Positions 50,316 to 61,690 of a stretch of 64,000 nt of DNA are shown one piece after another. Below the pieces are notes generated by a model that saw only the letters and a program-made list of their open reading frames with translations, did not search any database and was not told where the DNA came from. Location of the stretch: positions 69,829,092 to 69,893,091 of the forward strand of contig CM070905.1 in assembly GCA_036417435.1 (NCBI GenBank). The letters are read 5' to 3'. Origin of the DNA: Inia geoffrensis. Lineage: Eukaryota > Chordata > Mammalia > Artiodactyla > Iniidae. Position numbers and translations under genes: made by a program. How positions within the stretch are numbered: position 1 is the first letter of the stretch; the number at the start of each line of letters is the position of its first letter.

Positions 50316-50577
50316 CCCTCCACTAGAAAGTCAGCTACAGACCCTTTGTGCTTAGTCTAAATCATAGGACAAAGAGAGTTCCAGAGCTGTGTGTGCTCTA
50401 CCATTCCCCAGCTTTTGAGGTTTTCCTGAGTGAATTCTATTTTATACCTGTAGAGCATAGCATTAGTCCATGACTCCTTTGCATGGCACAAGAGAAATAA
50501 CTGATTTCTTTTTCCCACCACGTTAATCTAGTGTACAACCGAAGACAATACTGAAGAGGAAACATTCCTGAAGGAAG

Positions 50578-50710
50578 ATAGAGACCTGAGTTCTTATTCT
50601 TACTCTGCTAGTTTTACGTCCTTGGGCAACGATATGTCTCTCTTTAGGCCTTGGTTGTGCTGACTTCAGGAACCATACAGCACTAACATTTTACAATTCC
50701 GTGATCCTAA
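50578..50710 (+). mobile_element. MIR SINE fragment
   Basis: 'gacctgagttcttattctta', 'actctgctagttttacgtcc' and 'ttgggcaacgatatgtctct' follow the MIR consensus order. Confidence 0.75.
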
Positions 50711-51360
50711 GTGAACTAAACTTTGCCTTGTCCTTAGGACCAACTGGAGGTCATGCTTGTCTATGTCAGAAGCAGAGGAAACAACCTCAAAGTTAAAGAA
50801 AACCAAGGAACTGGCTAAAAGATGGCCCTTATATTCAACTAAAATCCATTTGTTTCAAAAAGAAATGTTGTTACCTTCAGGCTAAAAAGGCACCTTAAAT
50901 ATTTCATGAACAATAGCTGTTATTCATCAACCATATAGTACCAAATCACTTTTATTCCAGATCACTAAAAACAAAAGCAGTTGACTATTTTACCTCCTTG
51001 ACTCCTATGTGGTACACCTCTAAGACACCATGAAGATTTCTGCAAGTTCTATGAAAGGTGTCTATGCACACAGGGCAAATCCATCTTCTCTAACAGATTC
51101 TCCAAACAGTTTGATTTAAATAGCATTTCTCTGCACAAAGACTCTATGATGCTAATTCATTTTGCCTTCAGCTTAAGTAACTCGCTATTAAAAGACAGCG
51201 ACAGTAAGAGTTTTTGTCTAGTTAAATACCATGCCCTCATGTAACCCAAATGCCAGTCACTGCTTTCAAATGATTAAAGTCTTGATTACCAACACCTTTA
51301 GCACAGCATTAAAGGAATAAACAACTTTAAATTATACAAACGGCTAAGACTGTGACCTTA

Positions 51361-51505
51361 GAGTTGCCAGTTAAATACAAGAGTCCAGTTAAATATGAAA
51401 TTCAAATTTCAAATTCCAAAATTGGAATTAAAAATAAAATTATTTATTTGAAATTCAAACTTAACTGGGGATTCTGTATTTTTCTTTGCATATCTGGCAA
51501 TTTTA
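51361..51505. mobile_element. Palindromic MITE-like element, copy 2
   Basis: It opens 'gagttgccagttaaataca' and ends 'tttctttgcatatctggcaa'. The halves are imperfect inverted copies around 'ccaaaattgg', with 'gaaattcaaa' on both sides. Same family as the element at 50145. Confidence 0.65.
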
Positions 51506-51754
51506 TGTGGGCTACCTAGTGTGAGATCTGTGTCAATTTTCAACTTTTTTTCCCCCTAATCAAAACACTTGTTTTGATTTTTAATTTTCCCTTAGAGTCA
51601 AGGGTTTCTACCTGCTGCAGAACATGAATAGATAAGTAATTTACCAGCCCAATTTTTTTTTTAATATTTCTTTGCTTTTAACAAAATCAGGTTCCCACCA
51701 ATAAAACTGTAGTCTAAAAAACATACAATCTGAAGAGACCAACATTTCACCTAC

Positions 51755-51886
51755 CTGTGGGTAATATACGAGAAGGCCATATAATAAAATATTTGTTTTT
51801 TTCACTTCCTTGGCAAATTCTCTAATCTGCATTAGGTTTTCCATATTCTGACCAAATGGTACTGATTCATAATCAAGAAATTGCAC
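51755..51886 (-). CDS. Candidate internal coding exon of an unidentified minus-strand gene
   Basis: A 132-bp block on the minus strand is open in phase 0 for 44 codons. It starts [20 protein letters not shown] and ends with [19 protein letters not shown]. Before it lies a T-rich acceptor ending 'tattattttgcag' (51887-51899). After it is a strong donor, CAG|gtaggtg (51754-51748). The length is a multiple of three, so it could be skipped without a frameshift. The composition is protein-like: mixed charged and hydrophobic residues, not the low-complexity product of AT-rich noise. No repeat overlaps it. The opening VQFLDY recalls the core of Tudor-type domains, but this is too little to assign a fold. 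I do not recognise the protein, and no other exon of the gene is convincing in the window, so large introns are implied. Confidence 0.6.
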
Positions 51887-54699
51887 CTGCAAAATAATAT
51901 AAAAGGTAACAATCAGAGTACCATTCAGTTTCCCTTGAAAAGTATGACATTAAAGAAGCTTAAAACACGTATAATATTGAAGTTATTTTTATCATTTTAT
52001 TAACTTCTAATCATTTCAACCCATAAATACTTAATAAAATGAATCATCCTGTATAAATACAGATGTAGTAAACACTAACTGAAAAGTATAAAATGCTAAT
52101 ATTCTATTTCAATTTGTGTCAGAGTCAAGTATATTGACATAAAGAATATATGATTTCATCAATTCTTTCAACTTACTTCCTAATTTGTAATTTGAAGCTA
52201 GGCTAGATAAAAATAAATAGGTTAAGAAATTAACAATAACAATAAAATTCAAGGGACTGCTTATCCAAATACATAAGGTGTTTTAGGAGAATCCCTTTCA
52301 AAGTAATAACTGGAATTTAATAATAATCTATTTCTTAAAGTAAATCCAGAGGAATTTTATATAGAATTCTTTTAGCAGTGTTAGTGTTTTTCTTGAAATT
52401 ATTCAAGTGACTATTTTTTAAGCATTATTTTCCATTTAAATTTAAGGTCTCAGGGTGATCTGTGCTCTTTTCTACAAACTACTACTACTGAGATGATACA
52501 ATACTGTCCGTCTTTCATGGGATATAAAAACCTAAATCACAACAATAGCTTCAAAATAAACTATTTAAAATGCAAATGTACATATACAATGAGCATAAAG
52601 AAATATGTGTACTCTTTTGCAATATCAAAATTTTCAAACTTAAGAATTATTTGTTCAATTATGTGTATTTATTAACTTGGAGCATTTTATAACATACTCC
52701 ACCTTATATACTAATACTAATCCCTTATACCAATCTTATACTAATCCCTTCCTCTCTGCTCATTCATATGGAAATGTGCTCTTTATGACAACAGACAACA
52801 AAACATCTTATTATGTTCTTTCTGTAAAACAAGGGAATGAGAGGGTTTTTTTTCACCCATTACATTTTGCTTTTCCAGGGAAAATTGCTTATATAACATC
52901 CATTTTTAAAGATAATTGAGATAATGTGCAATGTATTTTAATTTAGTAGATATTCAGTAACTTTCTTGGAACTTTTCATTAAATGTAGTCAGTTGAAAAC
53001 ATATACATATAGCTGCTACCTCTTGAAATCTAAGGTGACTTATAATAAAGACTTTTTTCCTTAAAAATGTCCAATTCATAAACCAAAAGAACAAAGAAAA
53101 GCAAAAAAAAAATTTTTTTGGAAGATAAAAAGCAGAAAGAATAAGTTTCAGGTTTTTCTATCTGCCGAATAGCTGAAGAAAAGACCATGTAACCCTGACA
53201 CCCTGGGCTCACCTTCCCCTAACCTCTGTTTCCCTGAAAACTTATGAAAGTGAAACTTCAGTTTTTTTTTACCAGGTAGCATTACTTATGGTAAAACTAA
53301 CTCCTGACTGGTCAACCACACCCAGGCTGGAAGAATTGTGAATTAACTATAAATACTAGACCTTCCTTCAAAGTAATTCACCTTATAGCCAGGTGTTTCC
53401 CTTGCTGGTACCTGGAAGCTAATGACTTATCAGCTGTTGCAAAAGACGTCAGTCCCTATCTGCAGCTGAAGCCTTCTGAAAGGATGGCTCACATACCACC
53501 TTCTGTGATCTCCTTCCCTCACCCCTGAGAAACCAAGGTAGAGGGAGAAAAGGGGATAAAAAAGCAGCCCCTAAACTCATGTGAGATGATGAGCTCAGGA
53601 GCTACAGCAGAAGACACGCCCACCTCTGCCCTGCCTGTTTCCCTGCCCTGTAGCCTTTCACAAAGTTGGTCAAACTAGTGCTATAAAGGCTTCTACTCTT
53701 AGGAGTTTGAACCTAAAATTGCTGTGGTGTGCTTGCTACAAAAAGGAGGCTAATTCCCCAACACTGGGGCAATTTTGGAAACTGCAGTCACGGTATGGAT
53801 CTGAAGCCAGGGGACAGGCTGAGGGTAAGAGTCTCTCCGGAGCCCATATGGCTCGATCACTACATAGCCCCATACCAGCTGGGCTGGGGAACAATACTAC
53901 TGTTTGGAGTTAAAAGCCTCAGGGGACTGTTTAACTCTTTTTAACTGTGTAATTACCTGTACTATTCAGATACCATGAAATGCTAGCGGTCACCTTGCCC
54001 AACATACTTTAGGTGAATGGAATGGCCTAGAATTTTGCAGCACACAACCTGGGCAACCTTACTGCCAACCTAGATAGATAGCTAGACAGACAGACATTTC
54101 TTGTTTAATACAAGTCTTCCTGACAAAATTTGAGTTCAGAAAAATCTTGCACTAAAGTAAGGGAGGTGGGTGGTAGGGAGACGGTTTGTGTAAAAATAGC
54201 ACAAGGAGCAGAAAAGACAAGACCACTATAAATGGTAATTATAGCCTGTACAGAAATTTAAAATGCACAGAAATGAAAGAGTGGAAATGTTGGTAATGCA
54301 TTAATTAGAGAAGGAACGATGACTATGATACAACTGGGAATGAGCTCTGCACTAGGAAGCTGCCATTAGGGTTGGCCCAGGAGGAAACACATGCTGCCAG
54401 GAGCTGGGGATCCTCTTGGGGAAGTCAGAGCTGGGAGCAGGTACTCATTTTTAATTTTCCTTAAAGAGTGTCCTACAACAGAGCCTAAAATTAATTTTTT
54501 AAATACCAGTTAATTACATTAACTATTAATTGTAAAAATAAATTATAACTCTGGGAGTCTAAATAAATGGTAAACCTAAAACTCAAGACAAGATTATATT
54601 GAAATAAGAACATTCAACAGATAAAGTGTGAATCTTTTTTTTTTTTTGAAGGACAGAAATTAGAGACCTAATTAGAAACTAGAGCTAATTATGTATATT
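51887..54699. other. Mostly unassigned sequence, possibly intronic
   Basis: The GC-richer part at about 53190-53940 does not match a repeat that I can name and has no protein signature in its overlapping 68-71-codon frames. The rest is AT-rich. Confidence 0.35.
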
Positions 54700-54931
54700 A
54701 AAAGTAATGCTGGGGCTTCCCTCGTGGTGCAGTGGTTGAAAGTCCGCCTGCCGATGCAGGGGACGCAGGTTTGGGCCCCGGTCTGGGAAGATCCCACATG
54801 CCGCAGAGCGGCAGGGCCCGTGATTCATGGCCCCTGAGCCTGCGCGTCCAGAGCCTGTGCTCCGCAAATGGGAGAGGCCACAACAGTGAGAGGCCCGCGT
54901 ACCGCAAAAAAAAAAAAAAAAAAGTAATGCT
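54700..54931 (+). mobile_element. CHR-type SINE, short class
   Basis: The body is 54712-54919, with A tail. A perfect duplication, aaaagtaatgct, lies at 54700-54711 and 54920-54931. Confidence 0.97.
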
Positions 54932-57900
54932 ATTTAATTAAAGCTATATACAATTATATTGTATAGTTTCCAAACTTGCAGAGGGACTAAAGGATTATTT
55001 GTATCAATGCAACGAAGCATAGGAGGAAAGTAAAGTAGCAAACAAAACAATTGGCTAACAGCAATAAACAAAAAAAATAAGCTTGTAGAAAGAATCCCAA
55101 ATATAAAAATAATAAAGATAAATGTAACACTTTTTAACTCTTTCTTAAGTGACAGATTTATCAGATTGGATTTTTAAGAAAAATCTAACTATATGCTAGT
55201 TATAATATAAATGTCTAACTATCCTGAAAGTATGTACTTTACAAGACAGTTTTCATTAGATATTTATGTATGTACTGGTATGAAAAGGCATACCCATGCA
55301 AATACTACCAAAAATGAAGGTTGTAGCAATATAATAGGGTTAAGACCAAAAAAACAAACATTAATACAGATAAACACTACATAATAAAAAACAAAACTTA
55401 TAATAACCATAACCTTATTACTAAGAACATCGATTTTAAAACACAAAGCAAAAAAAAAGACTGAATTATGAGAAAACAATATCCAAATCCATAAACACAG
55501 AGGAATGTTTGACTGCACTTCTCTTAGAAACTAATATATCAGACAAATTTTTTTTTTAACGTCAAAGGCTTCTGCTTCCAGGGCAGCAGCTGAGTTGAGG
55601 GTGTTTCTCTTTCCTCCCAAGGTTATAATTCTATTCCTGTTTTTCTGGCTGTTTCTATCTAGGAAAAGTTGCACACGAGCTGATGCAACTTCACATTAAA
55701 TGGACCTAACTCCTTTATTTACTAATGACATAGAAGCTAATTTTTCTTACAGAAACAGATGTTGTAGCATAGAACATCTAGGTTGAAATGAAGGACACAC
55801 TACATGTACAATAGTTTTTAAAAGTTCTCACCAAGTCATGAGATTCTAAACTAGGAATGGAAGGCTTTCACTCCAGCTATAGGTCTGTAAGATTCAACAT
55901 ACCCTAGCTCCTTGAAAAGAAAAAATGTTAACAGCACTCAAAAAAATCAGTAGGTCAATTCTGTTCACCGTAGATTCCACAAATTAAGGAAATAGTGCGT
56001 AAAAGTGAAATCTGGGCAAACTATTTATATACCTACAAACTGCCTATTTACCCCATTGTTGACCTAAAACAAAGACGGGTTTATTCATTTGGGATCATCA
56101 GAGAATTGTGATTCGGTGTCTGTAACCATGGTGAGCCATGTGCAAATTCTCACACAGCAAGAAAAGGAGAAGGCTTTTATTGAGGGGGAAAAGGAAGTTG
56201 GAGGGCTATAGTAAACAAAGAGTCCCTGACTTTCTATTCACTGAGTCTTCGCCAGGAAAGAGGAGTGTTTCTTCTTCCTGTCCGGCTCTGCTATAATCTC
56301 AGGGCATGAGAGCTCCCCCTTCTGGTCTCCTAATTCTTTTTAATAGAGGTTTATGTTTATTAATTTTTTCATACCACCAAACCAAGTACTTAAATTATAG
56401 GGAAACTTTAAGACATAAAGTAGTAGAACATAGGAGAATAACGCGGCTTTTCTAAATACTTAGTATGTGCTAAATATTATTGTAGCTGACGTATGTCACT
56501 TTTAAAGAAACAGCTACGGATATTGACCTTATGAAATGTATATAATCAGGTTGATAAAATTCGAGCATGAAGAAGTAGGATGCATCTCAAAATTCTCTTT
56601 CACCATGTGAGAAAGCCTGATGACATCATGAAAACCGGAAGATAATCTCCAGCAGATGTACTTCCTAATACCAATAACGTAAAATTTAAGCATATACATA
56701 ACACTGTGCTGCTAATTTTGAATTCTAAAATACACCAGCTACTTATGAGGTCCAGGAAAATATTGAGTTGGTACAATACAATCAACTTTCATTTTAAAAA
56801 CAGGACAGATTTATACAACTGTAGCAGAAGGTTGCAAAATGGTCGTGATAACTCAAGAAATGTAAATGTTTTTGCCTTAATAAACAGTTTGGACAGGATA
56901 CAAGCAGTTGTATCCACTGAAATGTAGCAAAACATTTCATCTAGTTTGAGTTCTGCAGATTTGCTTAGAGCTACACCAAATACATATTCTTTGCTCTCTT
57001 TTTGCACCATTCACTAATTTACTACATGTAAATTATAGGAAAAAACAATATTCCCCAGTTAGGATGCCATTTCTAAATGTTCTTTTTCAGGCATACACAA
57101 AAAAGATATGGATCTCTTCCTACCCACCACCCCCCCAAAAAAAGAATGTAATTTCATCTTTTTTTAAGGTAGCAAATTCACTCCTATAAAATAGTAAACT
57201 GCTTAAACATTTAACATGTGGATAACTTCATGGCTTTGTGGGTGGGCGAGGTTTCTGGCACTCAGAGTTTGGAAAAGGCTTCTCTCTGCCTGTCTTCTAC
57301 ATTCAGTTCTACGCATGCTTTATATTTGTCTTAGTAACCATTTAATATACCCCCTGGTCACCAATGAACTCCAATTACTTTTTCATATTATAAAATGTGA
57401 TTTTTCACTTGTCACTGAGGACAGGTACATTAATTAAAGGACAATAGTTAATATCACGTACAATATTCTTTAAAACATCAGGGATGTTCCATAACACCAC
57501 ATTTAACACTTCTGTCTCATTCCAGAGTCCATGTTCACAGGAGGGCCTGAGAAGGGAGTCAGGATTTGCGGTAGAAGGGAAAACAAACTCTTTGTTTATT
57601 TGACTAAGAAAAAAGTCAATTTGTGAAGCTTATGTATATATCCACGTAATGCATTGCTTAATGCCCACCAGAGTAGAAGGAAGGATGGTCAAAATGAAAG
57701 TTCTGGTAATTATCAAATAATTGAGTTAGGAAGAATTGGTAGATAGACCAGAGGTTCTTTGAATCCACACAAGAGATACTGCAAAATTATCAACATATGT
57801 GTACAGAAAAGTAAATTGTATGAATGAGGCCCAACATCGTCAAAACATCACTTTTCAAAAGAAATATCAGGGAAATCTAAAAATTGATGAAACTGGCCAA

Positions 57901-58437
57901 TACTATGCAAATCAAAGTAAGAGTTTATCTTAAGGATAAAAAAGCTCCAAAAACTTCAAAAAAACTTTCATCTCACTTCAACTACTTATGAATTACATGG
58001 ATCTTATTAATGAAAATTAATTTAATAAATTGTACTTCTAAAAAGAACAAGCTTTTAATATTAAATCACTTTGTTTTAGAGCAAGTTTAAATCAATGCCA
58101 TCATGAAATTCAACTCATAATTCTGATGAATAGAAACTAAGTTTTAAGCTATCATGGAAAATATCATGAGAGCAAATGCCTAACAACTCATTTGTAAATC
58201 TTAACAAAATAACATACCAGCAAAGCTAGTAGGTCAGGAAATAATTACATTTAATAAAAGGTAGTAAATAAAGTAAAATAGTACTTTGCATTAAAATATC
58301 AACCATAGAAAATGTTTAAATGTTTCTATTGATTCAAAGAGTTAAAAAGTAAATGAGTTTTACAGTACCAGTAAAAATGTTACATTTGTATATACTTTCT
58401 TTTTCAGATCCTTATTTAAAAGATCAAAGTAATGGAA
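54932..58437. other. Unassigned AT-rich sequence
   Basis: No exon with good splice sites and no named repeat was recognised. The minus frame at 56789-57010 (73 codons) has a mixed composition but no domain or splice support. Confidence 0.35.
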
Positions 58438-59230
58438 TGAGAACTTCATGTTCCAATAATTTTTCTTTGTCTTTAATTTTTGTCAATTTGATTACTATGT
58501 GTCTCAGCATGTTTCTCCTTGACTTTATCCTGCCTGGGACTCTCTGCATTTCCTGGACTTGCATGGCTATTTCCTTTCCCATGTTAAGGAAGTTTTTGAC
58601 TATAATCTCTTCAAATATTTTCTCAGTCCCTTTCTCTCTCTCTTCTCCTTCTGGGACCCCTATAATGCGAATGTTGTTGCGTTTAATGTTGTCCCAGAGG
58701 TCTCTTAGGCTGTCTTCATTTCTTTTCATTCTTTTTTCTTTATTCTGTTCCGCAGCAGTGAATTCCACCATTCTGTCTTCCAGGTCACTTATCCGTTCTT
58801 CTGCCTCATTTATTCTGCTCTTGATTCCTTCTAGTGTATTTTTCATTTCAGTTATTGTATTGTTCATCTCTGTTTGTTTGTTCTTTAATTCTTCTAGGTC
58901 TTTGTTAAACATTTCTTGCATCTTCTCGATCTTTGCCTCCATTCCTTTTCCGAGGTCCTGGATCATCTTCACTACCATTATTCTGAATTCTTTTTCTGGA
59001 AGGTTGCCTATCTCCACTTCATTTAGTTGTTTTTCTGGGGTTTATCTTGTTCCTTCATCTGGTACATAGCCCTCTGCTTTTTCATTTGTTTATCTTTCTG
59101 TGAATGTGGTTTTCATTCCACAGGCTGCAGAATTGTAGTTCTTCTTGCTTCTGCTGTCTGCCCTCTGGTGGATAAGGCTATCTAAGAGGCTTGTGCAAGC
59201 TTCCTGATGGGAGGGACTTGAGAACTTCAT
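58438..59230 (-). mobile_element. Internal L1 fragment (5' UTR end plus ORF1) with direct repeats but no poly(A) tail
   Basis: The insert (58450-59218) covers only the last part of an L1 5' UTR and most of ORF1, on the minus strand. It stops inside ORF1 at KIKDKEKLLE, with no ORF2, 3' UTR or A tail. Perfect 12-bp direct repeats, tgagaacttcat, flank it (58438-58449 and 59219-59230). This is not the normal structure of a 5'-truncated L1. Confidence 0.85.
58450..59090 (-). pseudogene. L1 ORF1 fragment with a long intact frame
   Basis: From 59017 down to the fragment end the frame is open without stops: about 190 L1 codons and a short read-through into flanking DNA. It contains NLPEKEFR, a long coiled-coil-like stretch (EGIKSRINEAEERISDLEDRM) and the start of the RNA-binding region (DNIKRNNIRIIGVPEGEERE). 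The usual start codon near 59085 is put out of frame by a one-base loss in the A-rich segment near 59035. The C-terminal domain is missing, so ORF1p function is not expected. Confidence 0.85.
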
Positions 59231-61064
59231 AATTTAAACAGTCAATAGAAAAACCGAGTATTACTTTAAAACATGTAAAAAAAATCATAAAATGAACACT
59301 TTTCAGATTATTTCGCAAGACTGATTCTCTTATAAGGACATAACTCTGCCACTGTTGTATTCTGCTATTAATACAATTATCTGAAGCATTATGTACAACT
59401 TCAATTAACTTAAGTAACATCTGTATCGTCTGTAACAAATTTTAGAACCAAAAGTTAAAAGCAATCCCAATATGAAGCACTGAGTTGTTTAGCTACTATT
59501 ATCTGCAACATTTAACCCTGTATTTATTTATTTACTTATTTTTCTGTTCGAGAAAACTCTGAGAAAAACTGTCAGGGAATACAAATCACTGAAGAAGTTA
59601 TAAAAAACAGGTGTGTGATTCTTCCCTGAGTTTAGTATATAATCTTTACATATTTTAGTGACTTGTCAAAATTTCATCTTACATGATAAAATGTATTATT
59701 GCTATTATTATTAAGGTTGTCTGCAGGCCATTTAGATCAGCATTTTCTGATTTTTTTAAAAAAAAAATTTTTGGAGTTCACAAGTAAAGACACTCTATGC
59801 ATTGGGGCAAACCACTACAAAAGTCCATTATAACACTTTGAATTTCTAAGAATAACTGATTCTGTTTTAATGTGCCTAAGTTTGTAAGTGAAAATGTCAA
59901 GGCAGTTTCAAGTCAATAAACATTTCTGAACGCCTACACAAGCTGTCTTGAAAAAGGGTAAAAGACTCTGAGCGCACGAATATAAAGGAAGGATTCCAAG
60001 ACAAAATATTGTCACTCATACTTTAAGGATAATAGGAGTCAAGCAAGCAAGCACTAGAAGAATGGAGTCTCAGGTAGAAAAACTCACCAGAGTAAACACA
60101 GATGTGTCAGGTAACACAGTACATGTGCAGAACTATAGTGGTTCAGTATTACCAGAGGGCAAATTGCTCAGTGAAGAAAGAAGAATAAGGATGATAAAAT
60201 TAAGCAAGAGCCAGAACAGCCCAAGGCTTTATGATCTGACTGAGCTTTGTCCAGGAGGGGATGAGGAGTGTCTAGAAGGTTTAAATCATGATGGGGTTCA
60301 GGGCAGGCCACCACCAAATATACCACTTTGACATACTGATCGTTTTGAATTAAAGTTACTTGAGAAACAGTGGGTACAAGGACACTCTGAGCCTCCTTTA
60401 TGTCCCCCCGAAAGCAGGAAATAAGTTTCCATGTGGAAGCCACCCTCCCTGTACCAGGAGGTAAACATGCCCTCCAGAGACAGGGAATTCAGGGCCGAGA
60501 AGTCTGTGGAAACACACTCTGCTTAGTTTCTTCACTAATTAGTATGGAAGCCTAAGTTTCTTTGTCTAAAAGGGTATATCAACAGGCTGCTTTGATTACT
60601 CTTGGGTACCTTTGCACATACAAAATTAAATTTTTTTTCCTCCTGTTAATCTGCCTTGTATCAATTATTAGACCAGCCAAAAGAACTTAGAGGGGTAGAG
60701 GAAAATTTTTCCCTTCCTGACAATGAGAGTAACATAGCAGATTTGCAATTAGCAAAACCTGTTATAGTGGCTGTGATGTCAAAAATGAAAACAAAAGAGA
60801 CACTTTTGGGAGGGACAGTTCTTGTAAGGAAGAAGGAAGATGATTACAAACTTTTTAAACTTTATGCACTTAAACATTCCTGTCAAAACATAGGAATAAT
60901 GAAAATTGGATGTAAAAATGTAGGAATTGGCACACAAGCAATACTTTAGATCATGAGACTGATGACCCAGAGCGTATATGTCTATTAAAGAATGTCTAAC
61001 AGATATTTTAGTAAAGGTACTAAGTAACTGTGGCAAATAGATCATTTCGGATTGAAACTTTAAG
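59231..61064. other. Unassigned sequence
   Basis: Two plus frames (60062-60331 and 60656-60949) are open for 89-97 codons, but neither shows a recognisable domain, splice sites or a repeat origin. Both are treated as unproven. Confidence 0.3.
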
Positions 61065-61253
61065 CCAAAGTTCGAGAACCTATGGCCCATGAGTCAATCC
61101 AGCCTCCTGCCTGTTTTCTGTGAATGAAGTTTTATAGAAACACAGCCACACACGTACTTTGACATCTTGTCTATGGCTGCTTTTGCACTATAGCAGAGTG
61201 CAATAGTTGCGACCAAGACCATATGGTCGTAGAGCAATTTTAACCCAATAAAG

Positions 61254-61290
<37 letters not shown>

Positions 61291-61360
61291 CCATATGGTC
61301 GATGAAGTCTAAAGTATGCATTATCTGGCCCTCTACAAGAACAATTTGACACCCCTAATA
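61065..61360 (+). mobile_element. MER3-like hAT MITE, split by a tiny L1 insertion
   Basis: MER3-like pieces on both sides are 'gagaacctatggcccatgag', 'gaagttttatagaaacacag', 'ttgtctatggctgcttttgc', then 'atgcattatctggccctcta' and 'aatttgacacccct'. It is the opposite orientation of the copy at 1413-1614. The insertion at 61230-61286 is described separately. Confidence 0.75.
61215..61301 (+). mobile_element. Extremely short L1 insertion (about 29 nt plus A tail)
   Basis: Between perfect 15-bp duplications aagaccatatggtcg (61215-61229 and 61287-61301) sit about 29 bases matching the very end of the local L1 3' UTR (compare 'ccaataaagatgtt' at 13547-13560). They are followed by about 28 A. All retrotransposition hallmarks are present although almost none of the element is. 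Confidence 0.9.
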
Positions 61361-61555
61361 TAAAAAATTTATCTCAGATCCAGGGAAAGAAAACGGCCTC
61401 AATTATCTCTTATAAAATGAGAGCATTCTACTAAACGATTTTTCAGACCCTTTTCTTCTTTAACAATCTATTGTTACTTGAAAAGGCCAAGTATTAACAA
61501 TCCCTCATCAATGTCATGTGATGAAGTGAAATGAGCACAGCGCTTATTCTTGAAC
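61361..61555. other. Unassigned sequence
   Basis: No supported feature. Confidence 0.35.
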
Positions 61556-61690
61556 TGAGGATAACAGCATCTATGATAATCAACTCTTAGGATTGCTCTG
61601 AGGATTAAATGGGAATATTTTCTTTAAAAGAAAAGGACAGTGACTCATTCTGTCAAACATTCAATGAGTGTCTGGTATTACTAACATTAA
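61556..61690 (+). mobile_element. MIR 3' half
   Basis: 'aggattgctctgaggattaa' followed by 'atgggaatattttcttta' and 'tcaatgagtgtctggtatta' fits the second half of MIR. Confidence 0.55.

Noticed and set aside
56789..57010. 73-codon minus frame with protein-like composition
   Set aside because: No T-rich acceptor or good donor bounds it, and no domain is recognisable. Too weak to call an exon.
58353..59069. 238-codon plus-strand frame, the longest in the window
   Set aside because: It is the antisense shadow of the minus-strand L1 ORF1 fragment. The L1 motifs are all in the minus frame.
60062..60949. Two plus-strand frames of 89 and 97 codons, considered as a small gene
   Set aside because: No splice sites, start context or recognisable domain. 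The surrounding DNA looks like ordinary non-coding sequence.
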